Positions 9,399 through 16,803 of a stretch of DNA of 28,295 nt are shown in pieces. The stretch is from IMG/VR virus record IMGVR_UViG_3300008110_004821, positions 1-28,295 of that record. One strand, 5' to 3'. The position numbers and the translations under genes were made by a program. Numbering within the stretch: position 1 is the first letter of the stretch; every line of letters begins with the position of its first letter. The DNA comes from a virus. The notes beneath the pieces were generated by a model that worked only from the letters and a program-made list of their open reading frames with translations, had not been told where the DNA came from and did no database searches.

Positions 9399-9870
9399 TA
9401 AACCAAATTCAGCAAATGGTGTAAGTAGTTATGATTCTACTAGCACTGGTTCAATCATTACTTTTTTCAATAGAAATGTTACACCATACGCAACTGAAAG
9501 TAGCGGCCCTAAGTTTGATTTAGTGCCTGTTACTAAACAAAAAGATTTGATGATTAATCATGCTAGGATGTATGCCCAGCAAGAATATGATAGGATCATG
9601 GAGTTAGTGTCAGTATTAGAAAAGCAAGCACAGCAGATCAAACGAAGATTAGAAATAACTGATGCAGTGCATGCGGCAGAATTTCAATTTCAATTAGTTA
9701 TGGGCAATTGTTATTGGTTAGTATGGGAAAAAAGAAAAGAAAAAATGTTGTTAGTACTAACTGGCCCACTAGATTGGAACACCGGTGTGCCGTTAGATTA
9801 TACATATATCTCCCAAGTAAAGTATATGGGCGATCATACATGGTTAGAGGTAGAAGATGATAAGCAGTAG
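9391..9870 (+). CDS. DUF2452-type conserved phage protein
   Basis: A 159-residue protein with the order expected for DUF2452 (C1orf50-like): an N-terminal FxNRNVTPYATESSGPKF block, an FDLVPV segment, a long helix (about 48-100) that may form a coiled coil, and a C-terminal block GNCYWLVWEKR followed by LTGPLDWNTG. The family occurs in T4-like phages and eukaryotes and has no established function to my knowledge. Overlaps on both sides place it in one transcript with the hydrolase and the next gene. Confidence 0.65.
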   Translation: MLDKPNSANGVSSYDSTSTGSIITFFNRNVTPYATESSGPKFDLVPVTKQKDLMINHARMYAQQEYDRIMELVSVLEKQAQQIKRRLEITDAVHAAEFQFQLVMGNCYWLVWEKRKEKMLLVLTGPLDWNTGVPLDYTYISQVKYMGDHTWLEVEDDKQ

Positions 9871-10423
9871 TCCAGAACGTCATACTTTTCAAGCAGAGGC
9901 GTATATCAAACGATGTGAAGAAGAAGGTAAAGAACCTAGTGAAGATTACTTGAATCTTTACAAATCCTATCAACAACAAGATAAAGAAAAGCTAGTAGAC
10001 CCTGAATGGCAAAAAGATAACATGGAGTACGACTTACGCAGTACTCAATGGATTATTGACAAAGTAAAAGCAAGTGATGTGTATGCACAAAACTTATATG
10101 CCGCAATGTGTAATAATGACTTCACTAAGAACGATGTTATCCCTATACTAACTGAGAAACGTTGGCATTGTAGTTGGAGACACGCAGGTGGTATCATTGC
10201 AGACATGCAAGAGAAGGGCGATTACATTGATTGGTACTGTACTGGTATTAGAGATGCCAAGATACTAGATGATGATGAATTCCAAGCACTAACTAAAGAA
10301 CAACAAGAACACTATATACAAGGTAAAAAGTTTGTATCTGAGGGTGTTGTAACTGATGAGATACGAGAAGATTTATTGAAATTAGGTTGGATAGTAATAG
10401 ATCAAGAACCTGAAGCATACTAA
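9857..10423 (+). CDS. Conserved phage protein of unknown function
   Basis: The 188-residue acidic protein has a tryptophan-rich central motif RWHCSWRHAGGIIADMQ at 102-118 followed by YIDWYC, preceded by helical, Glu/Lys/Gln-rich sequence. The dense W/H/C motif suggests a conserved core, possibly metal- or ligand-binding, but I do not recognise a characterised family. It overlaps the DUF2452 gene by 14 nt and is the last gene before the intergenic promoter-like motif in front of iscU. Confidence 0.55.
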   Translation: MISSSPERHTFQAEAYIKRCEEEGKEPSEDYLNLYKSYQQQDKEKLVDPEWQKDNMEYDLRSTQWIIDKVKASDVYAQNLYAAMCNNDFTKNDVIPILTEKRWHCSWRHAGGIIADMQEKGDYIDWYCTGIRDAKILDDDEFQALTKEQQEHYIQGKKFVSEGVVTDEIREDLLKLGWIVIDQEPEAY

Positions 10424-10426
10424 ATA
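10420..10426 (+). promoter_or_regulatory. T4-like late promoter motif (CTAAATA) before iscU
   Basis: CTAAATA lies in the short gap before iscU. If transcription starts 6 nt after the last A, as at T4 late promoters, the leader is 14 nt and begins just before the AGGAGA ribosome-binding site. This is the same spacing as at the TATAAATA before the gene at 22946. Confidence 0.45.
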
Positions 10427-10445
10427 CAATACAGGAGACTAACAC

Positions 10446-10835
10446 ATGGCTTATAGCGCACAAGTAGTAGACCACTATGAAAACCCACGAAACGTTGGGA
10501 GTTTTGCAAAAGACGATGACGATGTAGGTACAGGTATGGTTGGAGCCCCGGCATGCGGGGACGTAATGAAACTACAAATTAAAGTAGACAAACTAACAGG
10601 GGTAATCACAGATGCCAAATTTAAAACATATGGGTGCGGGTCGGCTATTGCTAGCTCAAGTCTTGTCACTGAATGGGTCAAGGGGAAAACACTTGACCAA
10701 GCTGCCGAGCTCCGAAACTCTCAAATCGCAGAGGAACTTGCACTCCCCCCAGTCAAAATCCATTGCTCAATCCTTGCGGAAGACGCCATCAAAGCCGCAG
10801 TAAACGATTATAAACAGCGACATGTTGCCCAATGA
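10446..10835 (+). CDS. iscU: IscU-type Fe-S cluster assembly scaffold
   Basis: A full-length (129 aa) IscU on which [2Fe-2S] clusters are assembled with cysteine desulfurase IscS. All key residues are present: C37 and D39 (PACGD), C64 (YGCGS), H106-C107 (IHCSIL) and the LPPVK motif at 100-104 that binds the chaperone HscA. Overall it closely resembles E. coli-type and betaproteobacterial IscU. No iscS, iscA or hscA is nearby, so it would have to use host partners. The nucleotide sequence is clearly more GC-rich than its neighbours (for example the hairpin CCCCG-GCATG-CGGGG at the C37 codons), suggesting recent acquisition from a host. The 5' gap holds a CTAAATA motif and AGGAGA. It overlaps the next gene by 14 nt. 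Confidence 0.95.
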   Translation: MAYSAQVVDHYENPRNVGSFAKDDDDVGTGMVGAPACGDVMKLQIKVDKLTGVITDAKFKTYGCGSAIASSSLVTEWVKGKTLDQAAELRNSQIAEELALPPVKIHCSILAEDAIKAAVNDYKQRHVAQ

Positions 10836-11484
10836 AGATATTATACCAATAGCATATTTTGGAGGCACAGGGGGATATTTTTTATGTCACCTTATAGTAA
10901 GTGCTAAAACAAATAGCAACAGTCTCCTCCGTTTAAGCAAATATGGAAATGCCCATAACGGCTTATTAGACCTTCCTGAAGATTCACTTGAATTAGACAA
11001 AATACTTGATATTCCTGAACTTGATAAAATAAAGATGATTTCGGAGTTATCAATAGCTGAGGGAGCAATAAAGCCATATTATTACCCTGTGCATATATTT
11101 GATTTAGCACTGATAAGTAATTATTTTGCTAAAGCAATAACTATTACTTTTGATACAGATGACATAGATGAGTTAAGTTGCGTGTATTTAGGTAAATGGT
11201 ATGTAGACGCTAGTAGGCAATATACAGATGCATCGAACCTTTCAGAAAATAAATCAATTTTTAAATCTTGGTTTTACAAACAATTACGTGAATATCCAAA
11301 CAAACAATCATTTCAGAACATCCTCTGCGTTTCTTGGAAAGAACTTTTTAAAGGAAATATAGATGAGTTGATTACTAAGCTAAGTATATTTACAAATATT
11401 GATTCTCAACAATTTTCAAAAGAAACTATGATTAATTGGAGAGACAAAACACAATATTGTATTGATACTTTTATTGAGAAATAA
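10822..11484 (+). CDS. Uncharacterised protein, possibly P-loop/sulfotransferase-like
   Basis: A 220-residue protein with an early beta-strand followed by a glycine-rich turn (AYFGGTGGYFLCHLI, residues 11-25) and a late WKELFKGNIDELITKL segment. The layout recalls sulfotransferase-like phosphate-binding proteins, in which a glycine-rich loop follows the first strand and a late helix carries a 'F-x-G-x-x-D-E-L' pattern, but the canonical PRSGST-type loop is absent. Compare the clearer sulfotransferase at 18763. It overlaps iscU by 14 nt yet is AT-rich like the rest of the phage. Function unknown. Confidence 0.4.
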   Translation: MLPNEDIIPIAYFGGTGGYFLCHLIVSAKTNSNSLLRLSKYGNAHNGLLDLPEDSLELDKILDIPELDKIKMISELSIAEGAIKPYYYPVHIFDLALISNYFAKAITITFDTDDIDELSCVYLGKWYVDASRQYTDASNLSENKSIFKSWFYKQLREYPNKQSFQNILCVSWKELFKGNIDELITKLSIFTNIDSQQFSKETMINWRDKTQYCIDTFIEK

Positions 11485-11488
11485 TAAT

Positions 11489-11791
11489 ATGAGCAACGAA
11501 ACCGCAAAATTTTTAAATAGCCGCCGCCGTCATAAAAACGATGTAGCAATCGCACGACAAGTTAAAATTGCAAAAGCACATGGACTTACTAACAAAGATA
11601 AAGCAATCAAAGAACCGCACCGTTTAGCAAAACACCATGTCATGGATTGTGGCAACCCTGATTGCTATCTGTGCGGTAACCCTCGCAAAACTCATAAAGA
11701 CAAACTGACAGCACAAGAGAAACGTTTGTTCCAAGATACTGAAAAGATTACTGATAAACACAGTAACGGTATTAGACCTTCTGAGGATTAA
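11489..11791 (+). CDS. Conserved small protein with C-x4-C-x2-C motif
   Basis: The chosen ATG follows the previous stop by 4 nt and gives a 100-residue protein; an upstream in-frame ATG at 11462 would overlap the previous gene and add nine residues of unlikely sequence. The product is basic, with RRRH at 12-15 and a central block HHVMDCGNPDCYLCGNPRK (49-67) containing C54, C59 and C62, plausibly a metal-binding knuckle. Closely similar blocks occur in other phage and bacterial hypothetical proteins, as far as I recall. Function unknown. It precedes a promoter and the TctC-type gene. Confidence 0.65.
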   Translation: MSNETAKFLNSRRRHKNDVAIARQVKIAKAHGLTNKDKAIKEPHRLAKHHVMDCGNPDCYLCGNPRKTHKDKLTAQEKRLFQDTEKITDKHSNGIRPSED

Positions 11792-11804
11792 TTTACCTTT
11801 TTTG

Positions 11805-11834
11805 TTGCATAAATAATAGTGCGTATGTTATAAT
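11805..11834 (+). promoter_or_regulatory. Overlapping sigma70-type and late-type promoter
   Basis: TTGCAT (11805-11810), an 18-bp spacer and TATAAT (11829-11834) resemble a sigma70 promoter. A CATAAATA late-type motif (11808-11815) overlaps it. Both would drive the TctC-type gene at 11860, which has AAGGAAAA upstream. This lies in a 68-nt gap, long for this genome. Confidence 0.5.
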
Positions 11835-11859
11835 CACACACAATACACACAAGGAAAAC

Positions 11860-12795
11860 ATGAAAAAACTTTTAGCTGCCATTATAATGGCATTTTACGC
11901 CTTAACTAGTTACGCTAATGATATAGTAACATTAGTAGTTCCGGTAGCACCGGGCGGCGGAACCGATGTATTAGCCCGTGCAATTGTCGAAAATATGACA
12001 AGGCAAGGTATCCCTATGATTATCTCTAACAGGCCAGGAGCTGAACGTAGTATTGGTGCAAACTTCGTAGCTACAGCTAACCCAGACGGAAAAACTTTAT
12101 TCTTGGGCGCAATTAGTGACACTGTATTGCTTCCCTTATTCAAATTCCCTGGTCTACAATTCAATGAAGATACATTTGTTCCAGTCGCATTCTTAGCAAC
12201 ATTGCCCCCAGTCATTACTGCTAGTAACAATGTTCCTGCAAATAACTTTAAAGAGTTAGTAGAGTTAATCAAAAAAGATCCTAACAAATATCAAATCGGT
12301 AGCTTTGGTAAACTAAGTGTTATGCAAGCTAATGCTATCTTTGCATTCGCAGGTGCAACACCCACTATCGTTAATTATAAAGGTGATGTGCCATTAGCAG
12401 TTGATTTGGTCGGTGGACATATACCACTAGGTCTTAACTCATTACCTCCTGTCAAAGAATTAGCTAAAGACGGTAAACTTAAAATCATTACTATGCTTAC
12501 AGATGAGCGTAACAAAGATTTTCCCAACGTAGGAACTATACATGAAGTAAACAAGTGGAGTAGTTATTACTGGTTTGGAATCTTTGCGCCACCAGGCACT
12601 AATCCAGAATTAGTCAAAAAATATCATACTGCATTTAACAATGCATTGAATGATGAGGATGTAAAAACTAAACTAGCATCACAATCATACAAAGAACGTA
12701 TTATGACTCAGCAACAATTTGCTAAGTTTTATAAAGATCAATTAAAATTTTATAAGCCATTAGTAGACCAACTAGTAGCAAAAGAAAACAAATAA
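11860..12795 (+). CDS. TctC/Bug-family periplasmic solute-binding protein
   Basis: A 311-residue exported protein: Sec signal peptide at 1-19 (KK, hydrophobic core, SYA|N cleavage), then the family's first strand and ligand loop VPVAPGGGTDVLAR (27-40) and NRPGAERSIGANFVA. The length and the NYKGDVPLAVDLVGG segment match the tripartite tricarboxylate transporter receptor (Bug) family, which binds carboxylates such as citrate, aspartate or aromatic acids. The family is expanded in Burkholderiales. No TctA/TctB membrane genes are present, so it would have to feed host transporters or act by itself. A divergent second copy lies at 22028. It has its own promoter and is followed after 27 nt by ahpC. 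Confidence 0.92.
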   Translation: MKKLLAAIIMAFYALTSYANDIVTLVVPVAPGGGTDVLARAIVENMTRQGIPMIISNRPGAERSIGANFVATANPDGKTLFLGAISDTVLLPLFKFPGLQFNEDTFVPVAFLATLPPVITASNNVPANNFKELVELIKKDPNKYQIGSFGKLSVMQANAIFAFAGATPTIVNYKGDVPLAVDLVGGHIPLGLNSLPPVKELAKDGKLKIITMLTDERNKDFPNVGTIHEVNKWSSYYWFGIFAPPGTNPELVKKYHTAFNNALNDEDVKTKLASQSYKERIMTQQQFAKFYKDQLKFYKPLVDQLVAKENK

Positions 12796-12822
12796 AAATT
12801 TCATTTAACATAGGAGAAAAAT

Positions 12823-13362
12823 ATGAAAACAGTTGGCGATAAGTTAGAAAAATTTGCAGTAACAGGTGTTAAGCCAGGACAGCCAGAAGATGCATTCTTC
12901 CCAATTACAGAAGAAAGCTTTGCTGGTAAATGGAAAATTATCGTTTACTATCCAAAAGACTTTACATTCGTTTGCCCTACAGAAATCGTAGCATACGACA
13001 AACTAGCAAGTGATTTTGCTGACCGTGATGCAGTATTGCTCACTGGTAGCACAGACAATGAGTTCTGTAAAGTAGCTTGGCAAAAAGCACATCCAGACTT
13101 AGCCAAGATTAATCATAATCAATTTGCTGATACAGCACGTGATGAGCGTAGTTTGATTAATCAATTAGGTGTATTCTATGCTCCCGCAGGTGCGGCATTA
13201 CGTGCAACATTTATTGTTGACCCGCAAAATGTTATTCAACACATTACTGTTAACAACTTAGATGTTGGTCGTAGTCCAGAAGAAACATTGCGTGTATTGG
13301 ACGCATTACAAACTGGTGAACTATGCCCATGTAATCGTGCTATCGGTGGTGCAACACTATGA
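12823..13362 (+). CDS. ahpC: Alkyl hydroperoxide reductase AhpC (2-Cys peroxiredoxin)
   Basis: The 179-residue peroxiredoxin reduces H2O2, organic peroxides and peroxynitrite. The peroxidatic cysteine is C51 in DFTFVCPTE, and resolving cysteines C168 and C170 lie in GELCPCNRA near the C-terminus. No AhpF gene is nearby; instead the stop overlaps the AhpD start by ATGA, so the reducing partner is probably AhpD, as in mycobacterial AhpC/AhpD. It has a strong AGGAGA ribosome-binding site. The cytoplasmic protein would protect the infected host from peroxide. Confidence 0.95.
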   Translation: MKTVGDKLEKFAVTGVKPGQPEDAFFPITEESFAGKWKIIVYYPKDFTFVCPTEIVAYDKLASDFADRDAVLLTGSTDNEFCKVAWQKAHPDLAKINHNQFADTARDERSLINQLGVFYAPAGAALRATFIVDPQNVIQHITVNNLDVGRSPEETLRVLDALQTGELCPCNRAIGGATL

Positions 13363-13904
13363 ACGAAATCAATCCAATCACAATCGGTGGCGACTGGGTT
13401 GCAAACATCAAAGAATCTATCCCGGATCATTCTAAAGACATTAAGTTGAATATAGATGCGGTTATTAATCGCAGTGGTTTAGATTTAGTTGATGCACATG
13501 CATGTGCATTAGCAGCCGCTATTGCCGCAGGTAACGGAGAACTAGCGTTTGAAATTCAAATGAACGGCCCGTTAATGGGCGCAGAAGAACGTGAAGCCGC
13601 AAAGACTGCCGCTAGCTTGATGGGTCAAAACAATGTCTGGTACCCATTTGTTGAAATGGCAGGCGATGAATCAATGAAGGGTTTACCTGCAGGATTGCGT
13701 ATGAATGCATATGCTACTCATGGTGGTGTATCAAAGAAGAAATTCGAAATGTATTCATTAGCCGCAAGTATTGTTGGTAAATGTCATTTTTGCGTCAAAG
13801 CACATTATGATACACTAAAGAAAGAAGGCATGACTACGCAAGAGTTAATGTCTGTTGGTCGTATTGCCGCAGTTGTTACTGCAATAGGTAAAATAGCACC
13901 CTAA
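13359..13904 (+). CDS. ahpD: AhpD-type alkylhydroperoxidase / AhpC-reducing protein
   Basis: A 181-residue AhpD/carboxymuconolactone-decarboxylase-family protein. The proton-relay and thiol residues are visible as E130, C142-x-x-C145 and H149 (KCHFCVKAHY), with the same E-to-C spacing (12) as mycobacterial AhpD. It should pass electrons from a lipoyl or thioredoxin system to AhpC and have weak peroxidase activity itself. It is coupled to ahpC by a 4-nt overlap and to the next gene by TAATG. An 18-bp perfect palindrome lies in its coding sequence at 13492-13509. Confidence 0.92.
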   Translation: MNEINPITIGGDWVANIKESIPDHSKDIKLNIDAVINRSGLDLVDAHACALAAAIAAGNGELAFEIQMNGPLMGAEEREAAKTAASLMGQNNVWYPFVEMAGDESMKGLPAGLRMNAYATHGGVSKKKFEMYSLAASIVGKCHFCVKAHYDTLKKEGMTTQELMSVGRIAAVVTAIGKIAP

Positions 13905-14773
13905 TGTTATTATACGATAACTACCTAAAAACTAGTGGTAATGGACCTACTTGGAAAGTTGAAATATCTAATCCAAGTAGGTCCATTAAATCTTATTATG
14001 AAGAAACAGTTAATGTAGCAGAAATAGTATGGTCACGGAAACAAGGTAACTTGTTTTTGTGTTATAGTGGTGGTCTTGATAGTGAATATGTACTATCCGT
14101 GTTTAAATCATTGGGTATGCCGATCACGCCTGTGATAATGCGTACACAATATAATCACCATGAAATTCAATATGCATATAAATACTGTGATGAAAATAGT
14201 ATTACACCTGTAATTATTGATTTAGATTATGACAAATTTGTTGAATCAGGTGAATTTTTAAAAATTGCAACAGAATATAAAATAGCCGCATATCAACTTC
14301 CTAGTAATTTGTGGCTTACTACTCAGATTGACGGTACTGTAATTACAGGTGATTCCGATCCACACCTGTTTCTACATAACGATAACAAATGGTATGTAGA
14401 CGAAATAGAACCAGTCTACGCTCAATTTGAATTTTTTAAAAGAAACAATATATACGGAACTCCTTTCTTTTTAAGTTATACATCTGAACAATATTTTGCA
14501 TTCCTTACAGACCCCACAATGTTGTCATTAGCAAGAAATGAGATACCCGGTAAGACAGGATCATATTCAAGTAAAGTTCATGTATACAATAATCAAAATA
14601 GATTTAAGTTAGAACAACGTGTAAAGAAACATGGATACGAGATAGTAGAACAAAGTCCTATATTCAATCATCCTGACATTCAATTAGTAAATAGTTGGAA
14701 AGATAAATGGTGGGGGTCAAGTAACCATGAATATTTTAAATTAATAGAAAGAACAAATAAGTATGGAATATGA
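13904..14773 (+). CDS. PP-loop ATP-pyrophosphatase-like protein (1 of 4)
   Basis: This 289-residue protein has the PP-loop motif S-G-G-L-D-S at residues 55-60 after a beta-strand (LFLCYSGGLDSEYVLSVF). This motif binds ATP and adenylates a substrate in asparagine synthetase, QueC, TilS, MnmA and PAPS reductase relatives. About 50 residues precede the loop. A later ITGDSDPHLF segment (149-158) fits the family's second nucleotide-side loop. Zinc-finger cysteines (QueC, TtcA type) are absent. It overlaps the radical SAM gene by 11 nt and the ahpD stop by 1 nt. A 17-bp perfect inverted repeat lies at codons 12-29. Substrate unknown; tRNA, sugar, small-molecule and nucleotide modification are all possible. 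Confidence 0.75.
   Translation: MLLYDNYLKTSGNGPTWKVEISNPSRSIKSYYEETVNVAEIVWSRKQGNLFLCYSGGLDSEYVLSVFKSLGMPITPVIMRTQYNHHEIQYAYKYCDENSITPVIIDLDYDKFVESGEFLKIATEYKIAAYQLPSNLWLTTQIDGTVITGDSDPHLFLHNDNKWYVDEIEPVYAQFEFFKRNNIYGTPFFLSYTSEQYFAFLTDPTMLSLARNEIPGKTGSYSSKVHVYNNQNRFKLEQRVKKHGYEIVEQSPIFNHPDIQLVNSWKDKWWGSSNHEYFKLIERTNKYGI
13939..13988 (+). repeat. 17-bp perfect inverted repeat inside a coding region
   Basis: Arms TAATGGACCTACTTGGA (13939-13955) and TCCAAGTAGGTCCATTA (13972-13988) are exact reverse complements around a 16-nt loop. In the mRNA this forms a very stable hairpin beginning 35 nt into the gene. It could affect translation, processing or coupling to ahpD. There is no U-tract, so it is not a classical terminator. 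Confidence 0.9.
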
Positions 14774-16259
14774 TGCAATTTTTATAGGAGGTAATAAACA
14801 ATTACTAGGTGGTAGAATATTAGCCGGCTATAGGTTAAGAACAGAAGGACGAAAACACGGGTATGAAACTTTTGTTATAGATACAGCACCTTCAATGTCT
14901 TGGGAAGAATTAGGAACATTATTAGAAAGTGTAGTAACTGAAAAAACATTAATGTTAGGTTTTAGTATTGCATGGATAGATGCATATAACCTCAGTGATA
15001 TTAATTGGATTAATGATAAGTTTTTCCATGACTTGCGTGTTAAATATCCGCATGTAAAATTTGTATGTGGTGGACCAGGCGGCCCGTGGGTCAAAGGTTC
15101 TCAAATTATATATAGAAATTGTGACTGGGTCCTAGTGGGTTTTAGTGATATATCTTATACTAAACTATTAGACTTATTCAGTGGTAAACCAAATCATGGA
15201 TTAAAATATTTTTTAGATACTGATAATAATAAGAAAATAGTACAGAGTGATATTAATCATAAAATTATGAACCCGGATGAAATTGAAACTGTACTTGAGC
15301 TAGAAGATAATTTCTTATCTTATCAACCAGTGCCATTAGAAGTAGGACGTGGATGTATATTTAGATGTTCATTTTGTAGTCACCCCTTTCAAGGTGCAAA
15401 AGATTATGATAGTTATCAAAGAACACCTGAAAGTTTAGCTAGAGAATTAAGACGCAATTATGAACTGTTTGGTACGACAAGATACGTTTTAATGGATGAC
15501 ACCTTTAATGATAGTATGGAAAAACTAGATAGACTGCACCGAGCAATTGATATAGCAAAGTTACCGGATTTTAAATTTATGTCATATATTAAGCCTGAAC
15601 TGCTGGCAACTAAACCTGAAATGATTGATAAAATGAAGGCGTTAGGTGTGACCGGGGGGTTTTTAGGTATGGAAAGCATGAACAATGAATCTAGAAAAGC
15701 AGTAAAGAAGGGCATGGATTTTGAAAGAGTTGCAGATGCTGTTAGGCTTTTTAGACAACGTACTAATGTAAAATTAGAGGCTAGTTTTATTGTAGGATTA
15801 CCGGGTGACTCTGTTGAGAACCAATACAATACACTATCATATATGATAAAAAATCAAGATGAATTTTGTGTTAGTTGGCACTTCACTGGGCTCGGTATGT
15901 ATGTTGATAAGTATGGTAAAGGTGCTAGTGAAATAGATAATAATCCTGAAAAATTTGGATATGAAATTCAATCTAAAACACAACTGATTCCGGGCGCACC
16001 TGGGTATTTTATTAATTGGAAAAATAAATTCATGGATATGCCAACTGCGTATAAATTGGGACGTACATTAACTAACCTATCTAATATAAAAAGACGACCC
16101 GGCGGCTGGCAGGTACCAACAGCGTGGCATATGGGTATTTCAGACGATGACATAGAAAATAAAACAGTTAATGAATTAAAAATATTTACTAATGGCCATT
16201 CATTTGAAAGAGCTAGAGCAATAGAATTATTAAAGAAACATACTGATTTAAAATTTTAA
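14763..16259 (+). CDS. Radical SAM protein with probable N-terminal cobalamin-binding-type domain
   Basis: The 498-residue protein has an N-terminal alpha/beta region (1-165) with a CGGPGGPW turn near 102-109, the layout of B12-binding-domain radical SAM enzymes, although the classical DxHxxG motif is not seen. The [4Fe-4S] motif C198-x3-C202-x2-C205 lies in VGRGCIFRCSFCSHP. It is followed by a TIM-barrel core (YVLMDDTFN; GGFLGMESMN; ASFIVGLPGD). Members methylate or rearrange inert carbons, or modify tRNA or lipids. An Fe-S enzyme in the same genome gives the phage IscU a possible client. It overlaps the preceding PP-loop gene and is followed 1 nt later by a GNAT gene, suggesting one pathway. 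The reaction is not predictable. Confidence 0.85.
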   Translation: MEYDAIFIGGNKQLLGGRILAGYRLRTEGRKHGYETFVIDTAPSMSWEELGTLLESVVTEKTLMLGFSIAWIDAYNLSDINWINDKFFHDLRVKYPHVKFVCGGPGGPWVKGSQIIYRNCDWVLVGFSDISYTKLLDLFSGKPNHGLKYFLDTDNNKKIVQSDINHKIMNPDEIETVLELEDNFLSYQPVPLEVGRGCIFRCSFCSHPFQGAKDYDSYQRTPESLARELRRNYELFGTTRYVLMDDTFNDSMEKLDRLHRAIDIAKLPDFKFMSYIKPELLATKPEMIDKMKALGVTGGFLGMESMNNESRKAVKKGMDFERVADAVRLFRQRTNVKLEASFIVGLPGDSVENQYNTLSYMIKNQDEFCVSWHFTGLGMYVDKYGKGASEIDNNPEKFGYEIQSKTQLIPGAPGYFINWKNKFMDMPTAYKLGRTLTNLSNIKRRPGGWQVPTAWHMGISDDDIENKTVNELKIFTNGHSFERARAIELLKKHTDLKF

Positions 16260-16260
16260 T

Positions 16261-16791
16261 ATGGATAAAGTAGAAATGCTGGTTCTCACTAAAGAAAATA
16301 AAAGTGAGTTTACTGAAAAATTGAAGTCGGTATTAATTGAAAAATTTGGGGAAAATATACCTGAAAACTATAGCTCCCTGCATCCATGGAGTTTACTAAA
16401 TCTAATAAACAATGATATGCTTGATACATACCAACTTTTATATGTCAATAATAAATTTTGGACAGCAACAGGTGGAATGATTAGAGAGTTTGAAGGTAAC
16501 AAAGTGTATCAAGCAGTATTTCGTGGGTTCTCTAATGCCGACAACAGACATAAAGGATTGGGAGTAAAATCATATACACATATTCATAATACATCATATC
16601 AAATTCAGCGAGCCAAAGAACTTAACTGTCATAGTGTAATTATATCCTTTAACGATTATAACTATAAACTCTTTGAGATAAATCAACGATACTTACTACC
16701 CAGAGCTTTTCCAAATCATACTTTTATAGCGTCCACTGAACCTGTGATGTTTAACGGGGTAAAACAATGGTTGCTAACTATGAAATTGTAA
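16261..16791 (+). CDS. GNAT-like N-acetyltransferase
   Basis: The 176-residue protein has a central strand (KVYQAVFRGFSN) followed by NRHKGLGVKSYTHIH (95-109), the R/Q-x-x-G-x-G/A acetyl-CoA pyrophosphate-binding motif and its helix, then a strand HSVIISFND with an N-Y-x-L segment as in GNAT motif B. The substrate is unknown. It starts 1 nt after the radical SAM gene. A CTAAATA motif begins right at its end, ahead of the desaturase. Confidence 0.65.
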   Translation: MDKVEMLVLTKENKSEFTEKLKSVLIEKFGENIPENYSSLHPWSLLNLINNDMLDTYQLLYVNNKFWTATGGMIREFEGNKVYQAVFRGFSNADNRHKGLGVKSYTHIHNTSYQIQRAKELNCHSVIISFNDYNYKLFEINQRYLLPRAFPNHTFIASTEPVMFNGVKQWLLTMKL

Positions 16792-16798
16792 CTAAATA
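16792..16798 (+). promoter_or_regulatory. T4-like late promoter motif (CTAAATA) before the desaturase
   Basis: CTAAATA is followed by exactly 5 nt and then the ATG of the desaturase, with no ribosome-binding site. T4 late promoters start transcription 6 nt after the last A, so the message would begin at the ATG and be leaderless. Confidence 0.4.
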
Positions 16799-16803
16799 AC
16801 AAT

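Noticed and set aside
14177-14184. TATAAATA motif
   Set aside because: It lies in the middle of the first PP-loop gene with no downstream start codon at the usual distance; taken as chance.
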